Below, piece by piece: positions 1 through 12,900 of a stretch of 64,000 nucleotides of DNA; the stretch's first letter is position 1, and every line of letters begins with the position of its first letter. The notes under the pieces were generated by a model that saw only the letters and a list, made by a program, of their open reading frames with translations, was not told the DNA's origin and did no database searches. Location of the stretch: the NCBI GenBank assembly GCA_036897445.1, contig JAYMTL010000040.1:62001-126000 (forward strand), in the 5' to 3' direction. The translations under genes and the position numbers were made by a program. This DNA is from Pelargonium tetragonum (Eukaryota; Streptophyta; Magnoliopsida; Geraniales; Geraniaceae).

Positions 1-389
1 TATATCTAGAAAGGTGACGAAAAGTTTAACTATTTAACAGAATCCTTTTGTGAGTAAAACGGGAGAATCACTTAGTAAAGAAAAAGGACTCAACTTATTA
101 GAAATTCTTTTGTTTAGGTGCCAATTCCGGTTCCTTGTAAGGTGGGTTTTTGGGTTTCCCAGGGCTTTTAGAGCTGATCTTTCCTACGTTTTCCTTTTTT
201 AATATTTAAGGCTTACTCTTATCTTAAGAGAAAGACAACTTAAGTCCTTCCCGGTTTACTTAATTGCCCTTCTAAACCTGAAAATTGGACTTTTATTTGA
301 AATTGAATTCCTCCTGCCCTTTTTACTAGTTTTGTTAGAGACTTCTGTTTAGGCCTCGTTTTTCCTGGTCCAGGTTAGGACCCTCTAAT
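1..389. other. no feature seen
   Basis: No open frame of note, no tRNA-like box and no repeat shared with the rest of the window was found. It may be upstream sequence of the retroelement fossil that seems to start near 390. Confidence 0.4.
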
Positions 390-1010
390 TGAAAAAAGAG
401 AAACGCAGACTCCTTTTTTACTTTAAAAAAATGTTTTTAAGTTTCCCTTGCTCCTAAATCTACTAAGTGGGACTGCCCTAAATAACTTGTACGAATTTCT
501 TAAAAAGACTTGAAAATGGCATAGAATCCGGGGGACTCTTCAATACCTTTACCTTTGAACGCTTATCTAATCTAAACTAACAGAGGGGAACCCTGCTTAC
601 TCGTGGGTGCCTCTAGAAGTTCCTAACTAAATTAACTATACTTTGGATAATGCCTTTCCCTACCTCCGTTACACCTTAACAACAAGAGAACATCTGTACT
701 ATTCTACTTAACAAAAACAAAAATGACCGAAGAAATTAGGCGAGAATAACTTGAGAGGAGGAATACCCCTTAATACACTAATACAACAAAAACTAAAGGA
801 AAACCCATTAAAAGGCAGCTTCACAGAATACAAAAGAAAGCTTTACTACTTTTTAAAGGTTAAGGGGCGATGTAGATATTTATATCTTTCTTAGTCTTTT
901 TTAAGTGTTTTAGGATTAGAAAACGCGTGTACTTTACTGATAGCTTTTTTAATAAATAGAGAATCCAGTTTCCAATTCCTCAAAGTCAAGCCGAAATCAC
1001 TTTCTTAATG
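390..1010 (+). mobile_element. possible Ty3/gypsy-type pol fossil (RNase H to integrase start)
   Basis: Plus-strand translation of this stretch has fewer stops than its surroundings and a loose resemblance to Ty3/gypsy polymerase. A patch near 590-720 recalls the end of RT/RNase H (Thr-Arg-Glu-His-Leu-Tyr-Tyr, like the family's TDHxNLxYF). A patch near 780-870 recalls the start of integrase (SFTEYKRKLYY, like the family's 'SFxEYxxxDGLLYY'). It is clearly broken, with several breaks. No terminal repeats could be assigned. It lies just upstream of the fossil at 1548-2166 and may belong to the same element or to a separate or nested one. The resemblance was judged by eye and is weak; an unrelated decayed gene is possible. 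Confidence 0.25.
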
Positions 1011-1547
1011 AATAGGGGAAATCCGACTAATTAAAGTCTGGAGTTTGGTGCTCTTATGTTTCTCAAAGACAAAAGGGTTTTCCAGTTCCACTTAAGGTAT
1101 TTAAGTCCTATCGATTTAAGTGAGTGTTAACTACTAAAAGCGGGTATAGTAGCTAAGAAGAGTCTAGCAGTTAGGAAAGAGTGCATAGGTACCGAGGCTA
1201 AGAAGTCCTGGTGTTTCCAGTTTTTGAGTCTTTAGGAAATGAGTAATAACAAGTTTGACTCAATTAAAAGTTTTTTTAATGAATGTAAGAGGTTTCCAGT
1301 TTCTGATTCTGGATAATAGAAAAGTAAGTAATTCTAAAACATGGTAAATGGCGACCCCACAGGGTATCAAAACTGAGGATAAACGCTATTCTAGATAATG
1401 ACTTCGGTGTTGTTCTCCTCTATTTGTTAATCTTTAGCCTTTTTTGAAAGTGTTTGTATAATAACTAGAGGTATAGCTCATAAGAAAGTTATGAAGAGTA
1501 ACAAATAAGGGGTACAGAAAGTAAGTAAGACATTGTTGATGGTCTCT

Positions 1548-2166
1548 TAGTGTAAGGTATCTCTGTTCTATCATCAAACTATAATGAGTTAACCTTCTTC
1601 GGTCTCCTTCAGTCGGGAGCCATAGACCTTAATAACAAGGACTCCTTCTCTACCCTATTAATTAAACCCTTACCCTCCTTACTGATAAACCCATAAGGAT
1701 ACAGCTTAAAGAAAGAACAAAATAAAAGTCCTTAACCCACCTTATCAATTACAGTAATAATTATAGGAACCCTCTATAAGCATAGTATAGCCCTTACTCT
1801 GCCCCTTCTTTATCTTGCTCTTTCTCCTCTTACTCCTAATAAGGTAAGGTATAGCCCACCTCCCCCAGAACTCCTGTAGCTTCTGTTCCTGTTCCCGCTA
1901 TTGCTAAGTCAATATAAGTCAGTAGCTCATAAAGCAAGTCAGTAAATCTAAGTCAATTAAGAAAACAGCTAGGTCAGGTAAGTCAAAAAAAGAAGATAAG
2001 GCAAGTGGGTATTATAATGTGATAACGTACTAACTACAAGTACTCAATGCCTCCTTTACTGCGTGCCAGTCGGTAGGGTAGACACTATCATTATTCTATA
2101 CTACTCTATACTACTAAGTTTGTATCCTCCATAACGATAAACACATAAGACAGTGAGTAATAAGCT
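1548..2166 (+). mobile_element. retroelement-like fossil, copy A
   Basis: Three parts are visible. First, 1548-1616 resembles 62872-62935: an exact 11-base word, then a 19-of-20 match around 1583-1602. Second, about 1640-2000 carries a decayed gag-like plus-strand frame that ends in a Pro/Ala/Val-rich segment (1868-1905) and a Lys/Ser-rich tail (1905-2000). Comparable tails occur at 30.3 kb, 52.5 kb and 23.5 kb. Third, 2050-2166 aligns with 30384-30490, with clear conserved words near 2050-2075 and 2125-2165. A purine-rich tract (1985-2007) followed by a TGT near 2018 could mark a polypurine tract and LTR start, but no matching second LTR was found. It is broken many times. Family is probably LTR retrotransposon, order unproven. 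Decay suggests an old, RIP-inactivated copy. Confidence 0.45.
2095..2114. repeat. 10-bp tandem pair
   Basis: The unit TCTATACTAC occurs twice head to tail with no mismatch. It lies inside retroelement fossil A and is absent from the aligned copy at 30.4 kb, so it probably arose after the copies separated. Confidence 0.8.
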
Positions 2167-2237
2167 TAGAAGCACAGCCCCCTTTCGTTTAATTGGTATT
2201 ACGCTATCAAATTACGAAAATATCCGGTCATAAACAA

Positions 2238-2259
2238 GAATTTTGGAGGAATTTTGGAG
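2238..2259. repeat. 11-bp tandem pair
   Basis: The unit GAATTTTGGAG is repeated twice without mismatch, and the next base continues the pattern. It is followed directly by GTTCGAAC, a small palindrome. No function is implied. Confidence 0.85.
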
Positions 2260-5200
2260 GTTCGAACGGCTTACAAGTTAAAACTTATATACTTAGTGCT
2301 TCTAGGCCAGTGTTCTGAAACGGAGATACTTAGATTCTCTAAAGCATTCCTTACCGAGGCATAAAAAGTAGAACAATATATACCCAGATTGTTGATTAAC
2401 TCATTTTTCTTTTTTAATAAAGCCTTATAAATCTCTCCTCTACCGATACATTACTACCGTAACTGCCAATGAAGTGCACGAGAAAGGCCTTAAAAGAAGG
2501 GATTTTCTTAAACGGAATAATTTAAACACGAATCTTGATTCCTAAACTTATCATTCTAATTTGTAAGCCTTGGTTGGTAAATAGGTCGATATTCAGGGCT
2601 TTGAAAGTATCCTTTTAGAACAAAATGACCTCATTTCTCAGTCATAGTAAATCCTATTTATCGAAGAACTTTTGTTGGAAGTAGCCTAATAATAAACGAA
2701 ACTCTTTTCTCAGTGCACTAAAAAAGACTAAGTAGTAGTTTAAACCCTTTATCTAACCCCCGGTAATAGTTAAGTATTGGAAGTTTTTTTAGAGGGTATT
2801 CCTAGTTTTATAACTTATATTCAAACGCTCCGTGTATAATTCCTACTGCCTTCTCAAATTGGAAATATACTTTTATAAGTCTGAGTCCTAAAGCATTTCC
2901 AAAGTTTCTGTTTACGGGTATACAATTCTCCGTTTCGGTCAAAGTTGCCCTTACCTTCTTATAAAGTATAAAAAGAAAAACATAGGACTCTTTTACTAAG
3001 TTGCACTATTATTAGTTACAACTCTTAAACTAATAACAAAGAAATCTTTAAAACCAGCATTGAATAAGATAACTTTTTAATAGGTTTCTTATGAAATTCA
3101 TATTCAGGGTTATATGATAGGACCCATTTTTTATTAATTTGTTATGCCCTTTTTTAGTGCATTGTTTACCTAGGTATCCCCTAACTGCTTAAACTATACT
3201 GAAAGACAGGTCATTAGCAACCATACATAAAAACTAGAATCTTGCCTCTTTAAATTAAAAAAGAGTCTGTCAACTAAAACCTGTATAACTAAAAAGGGGA
3301 GGGCTAGATTTAGTAATAACTTTTTAATATCTAATCCGATCCGAGTCTCCTTTAAATGAAACGGAAGTGTAGGTACAGCGCTATTAATCTTGTTTGTTAT
3401 TCAATAACTTTTATAAAAAGAGTTATACAAAAATAATAGAATGTCTATTTGCTCAGAGTTTCCGACCTGTTCTACTTCATCAAGGGCAAGGGTTTTTTTA
3501 ACAGTGGTTGACAGAAGCTTCTAAAAATAGATGTCCGGAATTGCTACGGAGACGTGGAAACACAAAAAGGCGCCGCACTAGATATAAATGTGTGCTCTGG
3601 ATTATGCCTATAAAAACAACTTAAGCTTTCACAAAATACTTAATATTCCTGACCTATGAAAGCTTAAAAATCCTATAACAAAAGAGTTAAAACTATTAAA
3701 TTCTAATTACCGATATATATATAAAGTTGCGCGCTCGAATGAAAGAGCATAAGATTCCTAAATGAGTACGGGTTTTCAGGCGTATTGTACACTAGGTCCT
3801 AAAGTTAAATAGTTCAAAAAAGGAGGCATTTGGCAAGCTTCAACTGGGGTCCTACTTAAAAGTTTGCTTTTTCCTATTTACTAAAGAGTTTAAAAGTCCT
3901 TGAGACAGGGAGTTTCTATAATTATGGATCTCCTATTCTGTTCCTTAGAAAAAAGGATAGACAAGAAGGCTCTTACCCTGCGTGACAGGTGTACAAATAG
4001 CTCCTATTTTAGTCTACTAAAATAGAAATCTCTTTTAATTCATTATGCCCATTACTTACGAGTAATTTATCTAAAGCACTTTAATCTTAAAGCCCTCTCC
4101 GAGCACCAGCTATACTTAAGAAGTTCCCCTTTTTAATAAAGTTAAGTGTTCCGCATGGGACATACCTTCTACCTAAAACAAGGGTTTCCCCTTAACAAAA
4201 CAAATTAGTATATCTCACCCAAGGAATACTCTCGATTTCTTTCTTTTTCTAGACTACAAATTTTTTGTAAGCAAATGCCCTATATTTTATAACAAAGAAA
4301 AGAGGGGGTCCTTTCTATTCTACTAGTGACAGAGCAATCCCTAATATTGTTAGCGGGAGCCCTGTATGATAAAAGGTACTTAAGCTATGGTTACTGTATT
4401 CTTCATTTTTATACTATATAACTAACGGGATTTTCTCGGGATAGAATATGGGATAGCACTTTACTTCTCTTTACTTTTTAATTCAAGCTCTCTATTATGC
4501 TAGAAACCCAAAAGAGTGTCCTGCTCCCTGCTCTATCTCACCATAAAGCAATTGACTAAGCTCTACTAAAGGACTTCTGTTCAAGGTTGTTCTAAAACCA
4601 CACTATACTTTACTCTATTTTTATTCATATTGAACGGGTGTAACGGCCCTTTCTTATATATCCACAAACTTTGTCAGCCTAAAAAGGACTTTAATTTACA
4701 GTTGAGTTTTTTCATCCTTAGCATAAAGAGCAAATTTACTTCGTAAATCTATGATATTGTGTAGTATATAGGAGTGCCCCGATATAGCAAAAATGCTTAA
4801 TAAAAACGCTAGTAAAATTTTTTTCTTATTGAAATTAAGAAGCACTATTAAATAGCAGTAATTGTTAAATATCCTGAAGAAAGGACTTAAACCACACGCT
4901 TTCCTTTTCATTTTACTTCGTTCTACCATTCGCGCAGCTAAGCACATCACAATGTATACCTTATAAAAAGTCTTCTATTTAAGCTAGGATTCCTAATAAC
5001 GGGCTACCTAATAATACCGACATAAAGCTACTGTATGCGCCCCTAAAATTTAACCAAAAGGTGCTGTAACGCTACATATAGTTTTTCCTCGATCTTTGAT
5101 TTTTGTTTTAACACTATTATACCCATCAATTATATAAACCTTTTCTAGAAACTCTAAAGGAAAAAGGAACTTCCTAAATCTTACTGTTGTAGAATATCTC

Positions 5201-8200
5201 TTACCTAATGCAAATAAAAGAGTTCCATTAGGAGCCCAGCAAGAGCTAAACTTTAACTTGTTATTTCTTGAACTCCTTTTACTGTATACCAATAAGGATT
5301 AAAAGTTACGTTGTAGTCCCTTAATCTTTCAGAGACGGATATATTCAAACAAGGATAATGATAAACAGAGAGTCCAGAAATTCCTCCAATTCTTTTCGGG
5401 TTGATATTTAAAAAATTTTTATATTCTTAAAATTAGACTTTTTGTTTTGTCATAGTACAATAGAAGAACTTCCGTTTTTTATTATTTTATTAGTCACAAT
5501 TTCATTTATGGATAAAGGGATTAGGAAACTCTTATATAATGGGGATTCGCAGAGCGTAAAAGTCTTTCTTTAGCAGGATACCCGGGGCGTCTTAATGGGT
5601 CCAAATGTCTTTATTCTATTTACCAAAGCTAAAAAGCTAAGTGTCTGGATCCCTATACTAAAAACCTTAAAAATCTCGTAGAGGAAGTTTAGATGAGTAG
5701 CTCAAAAAAGCAATAGGACGCCCCTTTTGTGTAGACAAGAATCTCCTTTTTTATTTTAGGAGTGGGGAAGGGACTTATGGATTAGAAGCATTATGAATTG
5801 GAGGTTTATATACAAAGATTTTAGACCTAAATAAAGTCAATATTCTTAATTAAGGGGTTACCGGCTACTTACACTAGAAAATAGATATCCGAGTTTGGCT
5901 GAGAAACTTGTACCAAAGATTGGGTTTTTAATAGGTACTCTAGGTTTGACTTGAGACCTCATTTATCAATAAAAATCTAAAAAAAGGGCAAAAAAAGAAG
6001 TTTTACTTACTGAAAATTGAGTAGCGAAAAAGAAATTCTGTCTTTTTAAGTATTAAATGCAAAGCTTACAATAATACAAGAATCTATATAGATAGGGGCC
6101 CTTTCTTAGGATAGAGTTAAGTTTTTTAGCGAAACCCATCTCTGAGTGCAATTTTAGCGGAAAGCTTTATGGAGCCAATCTTTACAAGACTTTTTGGACT
6201 CCTTTTTTAGTCTTTATTAGTATAGGGTATTTCTGGTTACCCATGTTAGGAATTGACGGAGAATAAGTGCGTATAAAGTCCAGTACTTCTTGTTTTTAAA
6301 ATATAGGAATTAAGCTCTCGGCCACTGGGAATTGGTTTTCTATTCTAATCTAAAAGGGTTTCGAGTCAAGAGCATCTACGAGTTACATTTATATGGTTTT
6401 GCGGTTTATAAAAGTACAAAATCATAAAGGAAAGCCTCTTAAAGTGCATTATACACGAAAGGGCCGTAGAATCTCCTTTTCTTAATTCTAAATCAAGTAG
6501 ATGCTTTTCCCCAGCTCAGTCAATTTTTGTCTAGTATTATTTGCAGTACTCTGAGCCCCCTTACACAAGGTAATGTATTTACTTTACAGGAGTTCTAATT
6601 TGAATATGAGGATTGTAAAGCTTTGTACTTGTAGGATTTCTTTATAATAGGATACTGCACTAAACTTTAAGCAAAGGCTTCCTTCTTTAGAATACCAAAA
6701 AGGGATTGGAGTACCCGTTCTCGAAACGTTAGAAGACAAAAACTCAAAATGAATTAGAATAGCTTTCCTCGGTACTCCGCTCTAACCCTAACCATAGAAT
6801 GTAAATTTTAACTAGGGGGAGCTCTTGGCTGAGGTAACAAGAACTTAGATAAAAAGTTTGGAGCCGAATAGCTCTATAAGTTAAGAAACGATGAATGAGG
6901 GGTTAAAGGGCTTTTACGGGGTTCCCTTAATGCAATAAGTAGTCTTTAAATAAAGCCCATACCAACCACTCCTTTATTTTATAGGATTTCCTGACCCAGG
7001 GATTCTGGGATTAGGGCACTAAAATAATACTAGCTCGTTCAGGTACGTACTAAAATATTGTAACTTTTATTTTGGGGATTTGTCTTGTGTTTTTATCATA
7101 GCAGCTCGCAATCAGTGTAACTTGGAAGGTATAAAAGTAGTTTTTTAGATTCCTAAAATCCTCCGAGCTGTAGCTAGTCATAACCCATAAATAACATCTG
7201 TTATTCAAAAGGAGTACTAGAACCTAATTCCTGTTTACTGAACCTAGTTAGATTTTAACTAACTAATACGCAAGTGCTCGTTTGCCTTTCGCCTAAATTA
7301 AAAAGGAAGAGTTTGTCCCTTTCTTATTCTTAATTCAAATTAGAAACCTCTCTTCTTTGTGGAAGCAGTGCTGTATCAACTTCTTTTCTTCTTGAGAACC
7401 AAACTCTAGCCCAAACCTGTACTTTTAGTCGGAGTTTGACTTTTTGAGCTAACTAACTATCAATCCCATTCTAACCAATATCTAAGACTAAGGGAATCTA
7501 AAGGTACACAACTTGCTAAGCTCACGCTCATATGATGGTATCGCTTAAGTTTCCTAGAGCTTTCCCGGGGCAAACATTACTAAGAGGTTCCTATAAAGGG
7601 AATACTCCCATATCAATAAGAAGAGCTGTATATATGACTGGCTAGAAGTTCCGTAAGACCCAATGATGATGGGGATTGATTTTATCCAGGAATTTTTTAT
7701 TCTTTATTATAGGGCTAAGCATAAATTCCAGCAGTCAATTTTGCTTGGTTGGCTAGGAACATTCTTAAGTGGATAGATAACATAAACTGATTCTAATATA
7801 ATTGTAGGTTAGCATTACTTCTGTAAACATCTCCAAACTTGTCAATTGAGGTACTCGGGTTGTACTCATTTCCCTAGATTCCTAACCGAGACTAGAAATC
7901 CTCTTTCTTTGTCTTGATCTTACTCTCTCTTGGGAAGCTGTGCTCTTTTTAGAGTCGGCCTAGCTAGGAAACAGGACTGACCCGATTGTCTTAATCCTTA
8001 GCTTTTGTTCTTTAGAGTCCTAAGAATTTACGGTTTAGGAAATAACACTATTAATTCTTTTTTAGTAAAAGAAGGTGAAAGCAAGGGTAAGCTGTCCCAA
8101 ACAAGTGTTGCTAACTAAAGGTGTATTAGTCTAATGAAAGTTAAAGCTTTTCTACTATATAGAAATAGTGCAAGCCAAGCACTTTGTTAGCCGGTTCTAG

Positions 8201-8556
8201 CAAGCTGTTGTTCTTTTGGAGCTAACGTAGCTAAAATAGCTAATGGAATTCATGTACTTTTTAGTTTATACCTTATAGTGCTATATAGAATATCTAAGCG
8301 AATTGAATTTTGGATTTTCTTACAGGATACCGATTCATCGAAAGTACTTTTGGGCCCTCCTGTAGGTTAGCAAAAGCGGCTATTCATAAAATGCAAGTAT
8401 TTAAATTTCTGCTAGTACCAAAGTCTAGTCTTTTCAGGTATAGCTAAGTATTGCACAACCCTTAAAAAAGATAAATAGAATATGGATTCCTTGTTTTGTA
8501 GTTATATACTTAAGCAGATAAGTACGATTTTTTGACTAGTAAAGCACAAAAAAGAA
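2260..8556. other. no supportable gene; longest frames 80-84 codons
   Basis: Two minus-strand frames stand out only by length: 4696-4950 (84 codons, with one hydrophobic segment, residues about 35-62) and 5050-5292 (80 codons). Neither matches a family I know, and both lengths are expected by chance. 2259-2268 holds a GGTTCGAACGG word like a tRNA B box, but no tRNA fold around it. Confidence 0.5.
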
Positions 8557-8616
8557 GTTAGTTTCGCAAAACGGTAGCACCGTCTTTCAGATACTGTAGG
8601 TTCAAACCATATGCAG
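8557..8616 (+). pseudogene. tRNA-derived relic (SINE head or tRNA pseudogene)
   Basis: An A-box-like segment (8559-8580, ending in ACGGTAGCACCG) is followed about 30 bases later by GGTTCAAACCA (8599-8609), one base from the Pol III B-box consensus GGTTCRANYCC. Order and spacing fit a tRNA or a tRNA-headed SINE. The 5' and 3' acceptor strands do not pair, which favours a SINE or a truncated pseudogene. The plus-strand arrangement resembles the minus-strand relic at 53799-53864. Identity of the parent tRNA is unclear. Confidence 0.45.
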
Positions 8617-9263
8617 GGGCTAGATTATCAAAAGCAAAGAACTTTTAATAGACTTATTATTTAGTTACATTCGTGGATCAAAAATTTGTTATTGGGTAAT
8701 TTTTTTTTTGAAAGGCATTGAGAGTAGGCGGCTCTTGACTAAACAGGTTTGTATGAGGAGACTCTTAGTTATTTCAAATCATCCAGGTTTCTCTACTACC
8801 TTATACTATATAATATAACTGAAGGCTCCCTTTATTAGAGGTTACCTGTTCTTTGACTTTCTAATATAGATTTTCATTGTCTTGAGAAGACTTCTATCAA
8901 AGCGGGTTTTTCTCCTTCAAATGAGTGAATTTTAAGTGCTTGTAATAATTTTATAATATCTCTCCCTTCGAGCTATGATACCAGATAAACAGGTGCTTTT
9001 TAAGAAGTCAGAATTCGTTTTATAATCCCTTTAAATTAAAAGTCTTTTTTATATTTATATTTTATACACAAAATTTGAAATAAGGTTTCCGGGGGGGGTT
9101 TAAGCTGCGCTTTCAAGTAAAGGCTAGTCTTACTGTTAGTCTGAAATACATATCCAAAGAATTCTGCTTTTTGGTTCCTAAAAAGTTGAGGGGTATCCAT
9201 AAATAAGGAATAAAGTCAATTTTTCTGTAATTAAGGGGCTCCTTATCTTTATATATAAAGTAT
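8617..9263. other. no feature seen
   Basis: AT-rich sequence with a run of T at 8700-8709 and a run of eight G at 9090-9097. No coding or RNA signal was found. Confidence 0.45.
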
Positions 9264-9291
9264 ATAATCCAGGTTTATTTAGTTCCTTGTT
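9264..9291 (+). repeat. 28-bp exact dispersed repeat, copy 1
   Basis: This 28-base word (starting ATAATCCAGG and ending TCCTTGTT) recurs exactly at 19302-19329 in the same orientation. Similarity stops abruptly at both ends of both copies. By base composition such a match is not expected by chance in 64 kb. It overlaps the end of a 76-codon minus-strand frame (9279-9509) that I regard as chance. Confidence 0.9.
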
Positions 9292-9849
9292 GACAAGGAT
9301 TTGTGTAAATTTAAGAAGTTCTGGAGTTCCGTATAAGTTATAAAAGCTTGTAAGTCGGACGTAAACTCGTAGAAATTTCTGCCATCTTCTTTTTCCCCCC
9401 TAGGTCTGCCGTGCTTTATTATATCCATTGTTAGTTCTAGTAGCCCTTTTGCAGTATGCGGTATAGTACATTTAATTAACAGGTTTCTTTTTAGCGAGGA
9501 CCCTGGCAATTCAGAGGCTCCCCCAGTAAAAACCTAAGTTGCTCAGCACAACAACATAACTTAAAAGCTTGGGTAACTCAAATTTCGAAAGGGCAATACA
9601 ATAGATTTGTTTTCGAAATCGCTTAAACAAAAATCTAGCCTTGTTTTGATTTAGTAAATTTCTAAGAATTCGTGTAATAAAAATAGATTAGTGTCAACTT
9701 TCTTTATAGAATAAAAAAGAAAAAGACTTTGATTTGATCCATTGAAGTGAGTCCTTATCGATATGTTCGGTCTTTTCTTCTAGTCTAGTTCTCCGAGTTT
9801 TTTAGTAGATTCCGGATCCCTATAGTACAGGAAATTTGGGACAAGCTTT
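9292..9849. other. no supportable gene
   Basis: Contains only a 76-codon minus-strand frame (9279-9509) with no recognisable motif. Confidence 0.45.
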
Positions 9850-9920
9850 CCTGCCGAGTGGCTAATCCGACAGGTCTAAAAAAACCTTTATAAACTTTCC
9901 AAAAAAGGGATTCCCCCTGA
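9850..9920 (+). pseudogene. class II tRNA-like 5' part (Leu/Ser type)
   Basis: The segment 9851-9880 reads TGCCGAGTGGCTAATCCGAC and onward, close to the D-arm and A box of fungal tRNA-Leu/Ser (GCCGAGTGGTTAAGGCG). It leads into a small hairpin with perfect AGGT/ACCT arms (9872-9875 and 9884-9887), where an anticodon arm should lie. A GGGATTCCCC word at 9907-9916 could be a ruined T-arm. D-stem pairing is poor, so this is a relic. The anticodon cannot be read with confidence. Confidence 0.35.
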
Positions 9921-12900
9921 AATACTAAAAAGATCTGTAATCCAAGGCTTAAGGAGATCCCCAGTATCTAACTATTATTGTAAGAAATTTAGGATTCATA
10001 GGTTTCCTGTCTCTTTCATATAAGTATAAGTAGAACCTTGTGAACTGAGGTTAATCCTGTTGGTATTCGTTTCTAGTAAGGTATAGAACTCCGTTTTACC
10101 ACTGTTACATTAGTGTCCCTGCTATTTCTTTATTTTAGCCCCACCGGTAATTTGAGCATCGACCTAGTTATTCCACAATACAAGAAGACTTGACTTAGTA
10201 CAATACCACTTTATCTTTATCACACAAAAGCGGACCCTTAGCTTTCAAAAAGAATAACTTAAGGAGAAGCCCTAGGAATCCTTTTACTGCACTGCTGCCA
10301 TACCTAAAGCCTGGGCAGGAGAGTTTTGAACCTATTTTTCTATTTTTTCTGGTTTCAGAAAAGTCTAAAGTCTATACTGGTTAAATTAAAAAAGAACTTG
10401 ACTAAGCAAAGCAACACCGATCAAAGTGAAGTAAGATCTCATCTTAGGCTTTTTTAGTGTCCGATTCCTACTCGACAACCCTAAAAAATCTTAGTAAACT
10501 TTTTAGAGGTCCTTTATCTTTCCTATAATGATGTAATGAGTAACCCATCCCGCGTGCTTGTTGAACGATGTTAATAATCCCTAAGAGTAACAACAAGTAT
10601 TACCTCTTTGAATCCAAAAACAAAGTTCCTTATTAAAACCTGGTATCTTTCTTGCCCCCATTATTTTCCAAATAGATCAAGAATTCTATAAGTAGTGTAG
10701 CTCCTTTAGGTGGGTTTAAGTCCGTTTTATCTTATAATAGATTCTACTTTTTACTAGTAAACCCCTTTTGGTTTGGTTAATTTTGATATTGAGCTGATAA
10801 AAACTCCCTTGTGTCGACTACAGAAATGGAAGAGTATAAATCAGGATTCCAGTGATAATAGTATAAGAGGGTCTATAAATTCTTCAGGGTCACAAAATAT
10901 TTTATCTTATTAAGCTAACAATTTTCCTTATCTGAGAATATATAAAAAAATGTGGGGTTTGCTTATTTATCTAAAGGAATTTTCAAGAAGTTCAAAAAAT
11001 GCAGTATCCCTTAATTACTTATATCTAAGAGCTTTCTTCGTACGGGCGGCTCCTACTTCCCTTCCAAATCCTCTTTGATTTTTGATTCTAGTGAAAACAC
11101 TAACTCCCTTAGGCCGAGCTTTTTCCCTACTTACAGTTAACGAAACCTACGCACGGGCGAGAATATTCGATATTATAAAGCTTTGTACTTAAGTTCTAAA
11201 GCGAGAATGCCTTTCAAACTTTACAATTTATAGGTTAAGGGCTTTCTTATTTTATTAGAAAACCAGGTTTTACGCTTTTTATATAGAGATATCCCTCACG
11301 ACTCTATTTTGTATTAGATTGAGGTTACTTTAGCTAGTAGGGATCCGGGGTTTTACTAGTACTTGTACTTGGGGTTGATTCTGGATTATACTCCTAGAGC
11401 TAAAACTAATTCTAAGGCCTTTTTAGTGACCCATATTTACAGTTAGTATAAACCTTGCTCTACCTTTTTTCCAAAAATTCCGTTTTATTTAATTACTTTT
11501 TTTAGGAATCTAACTTATAAAAAGTCTAGTATAGGCTCTGTCAAAAAGAAAGATTTTATAGGTATGACTGCCTTTATATAGGATAGGCCAGAAAAGTTCA
11601 AGAAAACTTTGTTAATATCTTCTTATTTGTTAGTTCTTTTGTATCTTACTCTTTAAGAGAACAGCTCTACACCCCGTACGTAAATAGATTTGAGAAAAGT
11701 TACAGGCAGTTTTACTACCTTTTAAAGTAACCGGCCTAAATTTCTTTTAAAAAGAGTTTCTTTATTTTTTATTTCCTATACCACTCAAATAGCAAAAACT
11801 TTCGTTCAAGAGAGTTGTCTATATTCTTACTCAAGCTTCTGTAGAAAGTTTTAATTATTACTTTAACGTGAGTAGTATACTAAATAGAGTCTTTTTCTTT
11901 ACTGTATTATCAAATATGGATCTTCAAAAACTGAGGTGGAAGTTGTGCTAATAACAGATTTTAATAAAGAGATCCCCCTCTCCTAGAGTTTTCTGATAAG
12001 AAATTGCTCTTATTCCTAACTAAAAATTTTTAATAAGGAAACCCTATAAGTTTTACAAATTAAACACACCTATATAGAACCCACTACCCTATGGTTGAGC
12101 CCAAACCCCTTGCAATATATTCATAGAGATCCATCCTTGTCCAAGTACCCTTTATATCTAAAGGAAATTTCTTTTTTATTATTAATTGGGGTATCCCCTT
12201 AGTCTAGCCACAATATAAATGAATACTGGAAAACTCATTAGAAAGATGAAAAAAGAAAGATTCTGGTAGTCAAAAAGGAAATCCCTTAATATTTGCTTGG
12301 GTTACTTTGGTGGGATACACTTAATAAAACATCTTTGCAATTCTAAGATTATGGTACAGTACTTGAGAATTACAAGGCTAAAAGCTTCCGTCAAAAATGC
12401 GCATTTTCAGAACCCTGTCCCAATGAGTATTTCAAAAAGATATAGCAAAAGGCTTGTAAAATGCTACTAAAAGGGTAAATAAACTACAACACCCTGCAAT
12501 CTGTATTGCATACTTTGACACTTTATTATTCCTCGCTATTAAAGTATATTTATATGTTCCTGAAAGTACAACGAAAGGTTAGGATTCTAAAAAATATTGT
12601 ACTCAGGAGTTATGCCCGTCTCTACTTATTTCATAGAAGAGCGACTCTTGTATACCTCTGGTCAGGTCAATTGCTTTTTACTGGAGGAGCTCTCTGACTT
12701 GGAGACTGGCTTACGGCACGGATCTTCTTTTTTAACACTTTACAGCCTTACCCTACTATGTAATTTATAATCACGGGGTATAAGGATCTATATAGGGTTC
12801 CTGAGGCCTTAATTGGGTAGGTTTTCAAGTCAATTAGTGTTTAATAAAGACAAGGGCACTTTTAATCCTGCCAAAACCAAGTTTCTTTCCATAGTGTGTA

